Of a DNA stretch of 64,000 nt, positions 58,378 to 64,000 are shown in pieces. The stretch is taken from positions 1 through 64,000 of the forward strand of contig JACJJN010000010.1 of NCBI GenBank assembly GCA_016899975.1. Direction: 5' to 3'. The translations under genes were made by a program, and so were the position numbers. The notes under the pieces are model-generated. The model had not been told where the DNA came from and made no database searches. It was given only the letters and a program-made list of their open reading frames with translations. Numbering within the stretch: position 1 is the stretch's first letter; every line of letters starts with the position of its first letter. This DNA comes from Lacrimispora saccharolytica. GTDB lineage: Bacteria; Bacillota; Clostridia; Lachnospirales; Lachnospiraceae.

Positions 58378-59409
58378 TTATCTGATAACCAGATACAGAA
58401 CCGCAAAAATCAGATTCGGCACACATGCAAGAATGCTGCGGATCAGACCGCCCCAGTTTTTCTTTAGCAGTCCGAACAGGAAACCAACGACAGCCACGCA
58501 CAGTACAGGCAGCATAATTCCCATAGTGGAAACCATAAATCCTGCGGTCATTGCGCAAACCAGAACCACCCAGTCCTTTTGACTGTTCTTCAGAACCAGC
58601 AGCCTGCTGCACAGGTAGAAAACCGCCGGAAGGATCGTCGACGCAAGCACCGCCTTTCCCTGCCAGATCCGCACCAACAGAAATGTCCCCGGTGTATAAA
58701 CGGAATACCAGGAGCTCATCATGATGACTCCCATCGCAAGAAGAAACACACCCTGTTTCTTCTTATCTTTCGGAAAGAGCATCTCTCCGATCAGGCTGTA
58801 AACCACATATGCCAATGAAATCAGCGCCAGCGGAAGAACCGTGTGCGCCGTTGTCGCCGGATGCATCTGAATCACCCGGCTGATAAAAGCCACCCAGATC
58901 GGGAACGGCGAAAGCACATATCTGGAGGGAAAACTTTCATACAGTTCTCCCGTATAAGCATCAACTTCAAAGATGCGGTCGGTTGCCACCGTGGTCGTTG
59001 CCGTTCCGACATAAAAAGAATCATCCGCATCCGAATGCCAGCACAATACAGTGACGGCTGTCTGCACCAAAATCACCGCAAAGGCAATCAGCATCGTCCA
59101 GTCCGGCCGAATGGAGGACGGAAGTTTTATCAGACAGTTCCAGATTTCCGTTCTCTGCCGGATCAGTCCGATTCCCGCCAAAAGTATGCTGACTGCCGCA
59201 AAGATCCATACAAGAACATGAAACGGCAGATGAAGATACGTCATCGGAACCGTAAGCAATTCAAATAATGCAAAAAGCAGGAGATACCCGCTCAAAAACG
59301 TTTTGCGAAAAAAGATATTTTCCGTACCACCCGCTGAAAAAACTCCGCCAGCCAGAAATGGGAGAATAAACAGCCACAGCAGAATCATCAATCCTTTGAA
59401 CAAAAACAA
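58378..59409 (-). CDS. Polytopic membrane protein, DUF6077-like
   Basis: 343 residues with about nine membrane helices. The start is TTG, with GGGAGG 9 nt upstream. An extracytoplasmic loop after helix 4 contains HSDADDSFYVGTATT, an acidic cluster that could be a GT-C active-site loop. It resembles uncharacterised DUF6077 proteins. Position between a GT2 gene (6 nt upstream) and the 255-residue membrane protein suggests a role in glycan assembly outside the membrane. No function is known to me. Confidence 0.6.
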   Translation of the reverse strand: MFLFKGLMILLWLFILPFLAGGVFSAGGTENIFFRKTFLSGYLLLFALFELLTVPMTYLHLPFHVLVWIFAAVSILLAGIGLIRQRTEIWNCLIKLPSSIRPDWTMLIAFAVILVQTAVTVLCWHSDADDSFYVGTATTTVATDRIFEVDAYTGELYESFPSRYVLSPFPIWVAFISRVIQMHPATTAHTVLPLALISLAYVVYSLIGEMLFPKDKKKQGVFLLAMGVIMMSSWYSVYTPGTFLLVRIWQGKAVLASTILPAVFYLCSRLLVLKNSQKDWVVLVCAMTAGFMVSTMGIMLPVLCVAVVGFLFGLLKKNWGGLIRSILACVPNLIFAVLYLVIR

Positions 59410-59415
59410 AATCTC

Positions 59416-60474
59416 TTACCTCCCTGCCTTCAGCCTGGCAAAAAGCCTTGTATTCTTTGTCTTTACGAATGTGATCACCGATGCCTCCAACAGGAGCAAG
59501 GTCACATTCTTCATTCTCACAGGAATCAACATGACCTTCATATAGGAAGAACGTGGTCTGGCAAGCTGCAGGCTCTTTGCCACCCGCTTGTTTGCCAGCA
59601 TCTTCTTTACTTCCCTGCGCTTTTCCTTATAACTCATCCGGCAGCTGGGGTTCGTCAGATTCTCCACACAGCCGATAAAGCGCTCAATATACCGTCGGGC
59701 GATAAACTCTGCCGTCTCCGGCGTCTTGACATTCCACCGCCGGTACAGATCCAGAAGCCATCCATGCTCCTCTTCTCTTTTCTCATACATTTCCGCACGG
59801 TAAGCAGCCGTCTCCGACTCTGCCCGCGCACGGATAAAATGATAATACTGACGGGAAGTCACCGCCACCCGTTCCACCTGGTCGATCACTGACAGGTTAA
59901 ACGGGAAATCATCCCACATTGTTTTTGGAAAACGAAGCTGATGTTTTTCGATATACTCCCTCAGATACAGTTTATTCCAGGGTGTATACAGCATATTTTT
60001 GTCAAACAGGCGGTAGGTATTTCTGCGAAACTCCTCTTTCGTCCCATAGACAGCATCCTCCGGCACAAAATAATCCGTCCGGTATTCGTTCTCTCCATAA
60101 TAAGTATCAATATAAAAACCAGCCACCACCAGTTCCGCCTGGTGTTTTTCCGCCAGTTCGTACATCTCCTCCAGCATCTGCGGCTCCGCCCAGTCGTCGG
60201 AATCCAGAAAATACAGATACTTTCCCCTTGCCATCTCCATTGCGGCATTCCGCGCCGCCGGCGCCCCCTGATTTTCCCGGTGGAACACACGGATACGCTC
60301 GTCCTCTCTGGCATAAGCATCACAGATCTCACCGCTTCTGTCCGGACTTCCGTCGTCTACGATCAGAAACTCAAACTCCTGAAAGGTCTGCTTCTGCATA
60401 CTCTCGATTGCCCGTCCCACATAGTTTTCCACCCGGTAAACAGGCATGATCACTGAGATTTTAATTTCATTCAT
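59416..60474 (-). CDS. Family 2 glycosyltransferase
   Basis: 352 residues starting KISVIMPVYRVENYVGRAIES. The nucleotide site FLIVDDGSPD (36-45) and metal motif YFLDSDDW (about 90-97) are typical of capsule/exopolysaccharide GT-A enzymes. A C-terminal helical, strongly basic region (about 270-352) may bind the membrane. The start codon lies 8 nt before the stop of sugar transferase 2, so it likely adds the second sugar to the primed lipid. Donor unknown. Confidence 0.88.
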   Translation of the reverse strand: MNEIKISVIMPVYRVENYVGRAIESMQKQTFQEFEFLIVDDGSPDRSGEICDAYAREDERIRVFHRENQGAPAARNAAMEMARGKYLYFLDSDDWAEPQMLEEMYELAEKHQAELVVAGFYIDTYYGENEYRTDYFVPEDAVYGTKEEFRRNTYRLFDKNMLYTPWNKLYLREYIEKHQLRFPKTMWDDFPFNLSVIDQVERVAVTSRQYYHFIRARAESETAAYRAEMYEKREEEHGWLLDLYRRWNVKTPETAEFIARRYIERFIGCVENLTNPSCRMSYKEKRREVKKMLANKRVAKSLQLARPRSSYMKVMLIPVRMKNVTLLLLEASVITFVKTKNTRLFARLKAGR

Positions 60475-61870
60475 TTTTCTGCTCCATGGTTTTTGCTTTC
60501 TCGGTGCGGCTGATCGTCTCTCCCTCTTCCAAGCCTTCCGTACTTTCTTTCATAAACAGGATCTTGAACGTAGCCACGATCAGCTTCAGATCTGTCAGTA
60601 TGGAGTATCCTTCTATGTACATCAGATCCAGTTTCAGTTTATCATAAGCGGTCGTGTTATATTTGCCGTAAATCTGGGCATAACCAGTCAGACCGGCTTT
60701 TACTTTCAGCCGGTAAGCGAATTCGGGAATTTCCCGCTCATATTCCCTGGCAATCTCCGGACGCTCCGGTCTCGGTCCCACAACACTCATATCCCCTTTC
60801 AGGATATTCAGCAGCTGCGGCAGTTCATCGATGCGGGTTGCGCGGATCACTTTTCCCACAGGGGTAATCCTGCTGTCATTTGCAGAAGCCAGACGCGCCA
60901 CTCCGTCTTTTTCCGCATCCACGATCATACTGCGGAACTTATAAACATAAAATTCTTTTCCATCCTTGGTCAGGCGTTTCTGTTTGAAAAACACCGGTCC
61001 TCTGTCATACAGATGGATCGCAGCAGCTGTGATCAACATAAACGGAGATGCGATCACCAGAAGGATTACAGCGATCACCAGATCCAGCACCCTCTTCATC
61101 AGACGCTGCTCAATGGTCAACCCATAATTCCTCGCCAGAAACAAAGGCGTATCGAACAGATCAAGCGTCTCTGAACTCTTCAGGATAATATCGGATACCT
61201 TCGGCGTCAGATACACACGGATCGACCGGGCATAACAATATTTCAGAAGACGATTCCGCGTTTCCGAATGAAGATCTCCCAGCACGACTCCCTCCTGACC
61301 GAAAGCTTCTATGGCTTTTTCCACCGCTTCTTCACCTTCCGCCACAGAAATCTTTTTTGCAATTCGATATTTATCCCTGCGGCTGTCCATCTTCCTGCAG
61401 AGATTCTCCACCGGATATTCGTCATAAATCATCAGAAGCTGTTTCGGTGGAAAAAGCCGTGCAAACAGACGGTCAAACAAAAAGGAACAGATTGCCGCGA
61501 TCAGAATGTCGACTCCTGTCATCACCAACAGCGGTCTCGGATCCGGCAGATGCCGCCACAGCAGCAGGATTTGAACATACATCACAACATTTGCGCACAA
61601 TCCGGAAAGCGCCTGGGAATAAATCACATTGGAGCCTTTCAGATATCCGATCTTCAGCGCACCGTAAATATACATAAAAAGCAGTTCATATGCCGCATAG
61701 ACAACGCCAATGAACACATCCCCCCAGAAATAGAATGGTTCCAGCCACAATTTCTCCGCGTAATACCGCTGCCAGACCCATGCAAACACCATCGTCTCCA
61801 GCAAAAGGATCACAAGAACAGCAAGAATTCTGAGAAATCTTTTGTACTGATCCCGATTTTTAGTCTTCAT
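60467..61870 (-). CDS. Polyprenyl-phosphate sugar-phosphotransferase 2
   Basis: 467 residues, with N-terminal membrane helices, a middle region and a C-terminal sugar transferase domain. The latter shows KRVLDLVIAV, VYKFRSM, RIDELPQLLNILKGDMSVVGPRPE and KAGLTGYAQIYG. It starts a lipid-linked glycan by moving a hexose-1-phosphate onto undecaprenyl phosphate. It is a paralogue of the enzyme at 33000 but clearly diverged, so each glycan cluster has its own priming enzyme, perhaps with different sugars. It overlaps the following GT2 by 8 nt. Confidence 0.92.
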   Translation of the reverse strand: MKTKNRDQYKRFLRILAVLVILLLETMVFAWVWQRYYAEKLWLEPFYFWGDVFIGVVYAAYELLFMYIYGALKIGYLKGSNVIYSQALSGLCANVVMYVQILLLWRHLPDPRPLLVMTGVDILIAAICSFLFDRLFARLFPPKQLLMIYDEYPVENLCRKMDSRRDKYRIAKKISVAEGEEAVEKAIEAFGQEGVVLGDLHSETRNRLLKYCYARSIRVYLTPKVSDIILKSSETLDLFDTPLFLARNYGLTIEQRLMKRVLDLVIAVILLVIASPFMLITAAAIHLYDRGPVFFKQKRLTKDGKEFYVYKFRSMIVDAEKDGVARLASANDSRITPVGKVIRATRIDELPQLLNILKGDMSVVGPRPERPEIAREYEREIPEFAYRLKVKAGLTGYAQIYGKYNTTAYDKLKLDLMYIEGYSILTDLKLIVATFKILFMKESTEGLEEGETISRTEKAKTMEQKNE

Positions 61871-61912
61871 TTTACAAATTCCTCTCTCGGGCTTTTCTTT
61901 TCTGTAACAGAG

Positions 61913-64000
61913 TTATGATATCATATTTACAAAAAAAATAAAAGAGTTCCTTTTTCTTTTTGCCAGCCGTCTTTGTCTCAAAGTTCTGGAAATTCCCCAC
62001 CAGATCACACTGCCTGCTGCCGTTCCCAAAGACAGCGTTACCCCTGCGGTAATCCCCGGTGTCCGGTATCTCAGAACAATCTCATGATCCCCTTCTTCCA
62101 GCTCCAAAGCCACATACATGGTATTTGCTTTTTTCAGTTCGGTCTCTGCTCCATCCACCCACGCGGTCCATCCCTGACTGTAGGGAATCGCGATAAGCAG
62201 CGCTTCCGCGCGGTCCGCATGAATGGTTCCTGAGATCTCATTGGCGTCCAACACAATATTTTCCAGCACATTTTCTTTTCTTGCCGCGGTGTATTCCGCC
62301 AGTTTTGCCGTCGGCTGACAGACAACGGAAATCTCTTCAAAGGTATAGTATCCCGCATTCATAAAATTAAGCGTGATGGAATCAGCGGTCTCCTCGCGAT
62401 ATCCTGTGTTCACCAGAAAATCAACTTTTCCGGTATTAAATCCGCCGGCTTCATTCAGATAGTTCAGATTTTTCGAGACAGTTCCGCAGACCACCTGAAT
62501 CGCTGCGCCTTCCGCCTTTGTCCAGTTCCGGTCTTCCTGCTTCACCTGATTCTGTTCGTAGACAGTAAGCCTTTCCCACTCTTCTTCTGTATACTGTTCC
62601 GAAGGCCGGACTCCTTCAAAATCCAGTCCTTCAATAATGAGATACGTCTCACTCTGTGGAATTCCTGTAAAAGTCAGAGTCATGGATGCCCCGGGCTTTC
62701 TGACAAAAATACCATTCTCTGTTCGCTCGATCCCGTCTCCGATCGTCTCCGTGTATTCCACCGTCACATCCTCATACTCCGGCTCCGCCCGTTCCAGGCT
62801 GCTGTCCTCGAGAACAATTCCCTGCAGCAGCGCCTGCTGTTTTTCCGTGACGCTCAGTGTCTCATATTCTTCTCTTGAAATCCACCGGTCATAGGTATAG
62901 CCCAGAGGAAGCCAGTTGTCATTTTCATAAACAGAAATCTTTGAAGCATCCAGCCCCTGAACCGTCTGACCCTGGGCTTCTGCCTGAGCCGCCTGCTGTG
63001 CATCCTCCCCGATCCAACGGGTCGCTGCATTGCGGCTGTACCCATAGGGCAGATACCCTTCCGCGCCGGAATGGACGCCAAAATACCGGACCGACGCGAG
63101 AGCATCCAGAAAGCTTCTTCCGTCAAGGCCTGTATAGCGGTAATCCAGATCCTGGTTCAGATACAGTTCCCTTTGAAACTCCCCGTAGGAATTTTCCGAC
63201 AGACTCCAGTAGGAAGCAACTCCGTGTACTCCCAGCTGCAGAGCTTCATTGTACCATCTGGTAGTTCCATACTGATCATATCTCCACACAGATCCATCCG
63301 CAAGTTCTGCCGCAACAGCCGTCGCAGAATTGTCTGTCAGCGCAAGCAATGCCTCATTGTTCTCTGTAAAATCCGCCAGATAATTTTCTTCCTGCGGCGA
63401 ATACTGGTATGCTCCCTGAAGGATCAGACACAGAATCAGTCCGGAAAGCATCACACCGCGGAAAACTTTCTCTGATTTTACCAGCCATTCCCGGCAGTTC
63501 AGCACACAGACAAGGATTCCCAGCGTGACCAGCGCCGCCAGCGCCATTTCCATCCGGCACTTTTCATTGACAAGACAGATTCCCGCATAAAGAATCGTCG
63601 CCGCCGCCAGTCCTTTCTTCTGCTTCTCTGTCAGACAGGAAAGATCCGGCCAGATTTTCACAAACAGATAGGCGACGATCATCGCTGCCGCCCAGGAAAA
63701 ACGGTTGGTCTCGTAGGAAAAACCGTTCAGCACATGGCCTGCATAAGGCAGCAGCATGCATCCAAACATCAAAAGCAGGCTCACCTTATACACCGTCCGC
63801 TTTTTCCGCTGCAGAAACAGAAGGAAGATTGCCACAACGCCGAACGCCGTATATCCCATGTTATTCCAGTATCCGGCGCCTCCGGTTAAAACTGCAGGGA
63901 TCAGCCAGCTATAGTAAGAGGACGGATAGAGTAGTGGAATCGCCCTTTCGCTTTGAAATCTTCCTGCAGAAAACAGGCAGATTGCCACAGGGATCAGTGT
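61913..64000 (-). CDS. YfhO-family membrane protein (5' end outside window)
   Basis: At least 695 residues; the frame is still open at base 64000, so the N-terminus is missing and an apparent GTG start at 63988 is not credible. It has multiple membrane helices in the first 200 residues, a large extracellular region (about 210-650) and a last helix near 665-685. This is the YfhO layout, a GT-C-like family that in some Firmicutes adds sugars to teichoic acids. It is the first visible gene of glycan cluster 2. The extracellular part has Trp/Tyr-rich segments such as DGSVWRYDQYGTTRWYNEA that may bind glycan. Confidence 0.83.
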   Translation of the reverse strand, partial: TLIPVAICLFSAGRFQSERAIPLLYPSSYYSWLIPAVLTGGAGYWNNMGYTAFGVVAIFLLFLQRKKRTVYKVSLLLMFGCMLLPYAGHVLNGFSYETNRFSWAAAMIVAYLFVKIWPDLSCLTEKQKKGLAAATILYAGICLVNEKCRMEMALAALVTLGILVCVLNCREWLVKSEKVFRGVMLSGLILCLILQGAYQYSPQEENYLADFTENNEALLALTDNSATAVAAELADGSVWRYDQYGTTRWYNEALQLGVHGVASYWSLSENSYGEFQRELYLNQDLDYRYTGLDGRSFLDALASVRYFGVHSGAEGYLPYGYSRNAATRWIGEDAQQAAQAEAQGQTVQGLDASKISVYENDNWLPLGYTYDRWISREEYETLSVTEKQQALLQGIVLEDSSLERAEPEYEDVTVEYTETIGDGIERTENGIFVRKPGASMTLTFTGIPQSETYLIIEGLDFEGVRPSEQYTEEEWERLTVYEQNQVKQEDRNWTKAEGAAIQVVCGTVSKNLNYLNEAGGFNTGKVDFLVNTGYREETADSITLNFMNAGYYTFEEISVVCQPTAKLAEYTAARKENVLENIVLDANEISGTIHADRAEALLIAIPYSQGWTAWVDGAETELKKANTMYVALELEEGDHEIVLRYRTPGITAGVTLSLGTAAGSVIWWGISRTLRQRRLAKRKRNSFIFFVNMIS

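Noticed and set aside
1-64000. CRISPR array
   Set aside because: No series of regularly spaced identical direct repeats was seen; the recurring elements are isolated palindromes.
40136-64000. Wzx/Wzy-dependent polymerisation
   Set aside because: No MATE/PST-type flippase or O-antigen polymerase was recognised; the visible route uses Wzm/Wzt.

Overview
The window reads as the chromosome of an anaerobic, low-to-moderate GC Firmicute, most likely a Lachnospiraceae member (Blautia/Dorea-like; genus not fixed by this sequence). The grounds are AGGAGG ribosome sites with some GTG and TTG starts, canonical TTGACA/TATAAT promoters, pyruvate phosphate dikinase beside a PPi-type phosphofructokinase, an [FeFe] hydrogenase, and large GT2/LCP/LtaS-type cell-wall glycan genes. 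Nearly all genes are on the minus strand.

Layout: (1) 1-56, start of a probable ISAs1-type transposase cut by the window edge. (2) 330-5786, a lipid- or peptide-like tailoring operon (SCP2 protein, alpha/beta hydrolase, condensation-like acyltransferase, acyl carrier protein, AMP ligase) with a divergent TetR gene; two operator-like repeats flank the leftward promoter, and a 48-nt paired hairpin element is repeated in two intergenic gaps. (3) 5938-8985, a GH42 beta-galactosidase and its divergent AraC regulator. (4) 8982-13177, an NMT1/SsuA-type ABC importer downstream of an [FeFe] hydrogenase. (5) 13505-18786, ppdK, a PPi-type PFK and uppP. (6) 19123-23405, carA-carB. (7) Two identical tandem tRNA-Leu(CAG) genes. 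(8) 24149-28601, a clpX-like gene, a zinc-ribbon protein, an LspA-like peptidase and HtrA. (9) 28916-38551, glycan cluster 1: glmS, glycosyltransferases, LCP ligase, polyprenyl-P sugar transferase, WecE-type aminotransferase. (10) dacA-like D,D-carboxypeptidase on the plus strand. (11) 40136-64000, glycan cluster 2: YfhO, a second sugar transferase, GT2, GT-C-like membrane proteins, an SMR pair, an LtaS-type transferase, GtrII-like, rfbB, rfbC, wzm, wzt, methyltransferase, kinase with coiled coil, two very large GT2 enzymes, and a DUF2142-type protein.

How the genes fit together: cluster 2 has the parts of an ABC-transporter-dependent glycan export route. A lipid-linked primer enzyme, dTDP-sugar synthesis, polymerising GTs and Wzm/Wzt are all present. 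The most striking feature is a methyltransferase followed, with a 4-nt overlap, by a kinase-fold protein ending in a coiled coil and basic tail. This is the domain order of the Gram-negative chain terminator and ruler WbdD, here split into two genes and placed directly after a Wzt that has a C-terminal extension. This suggests capped-chain recognition and length control in a Gram-positive surface glycan. Other highlights are the TetR-controlled carrier-protein operon, covarying twin RNA hairpins, a dispersed GTAAC-GTTCAG/CTGAAC-GTTAC palindrome family, and a ClpX-like protein with a changed RKH loop.
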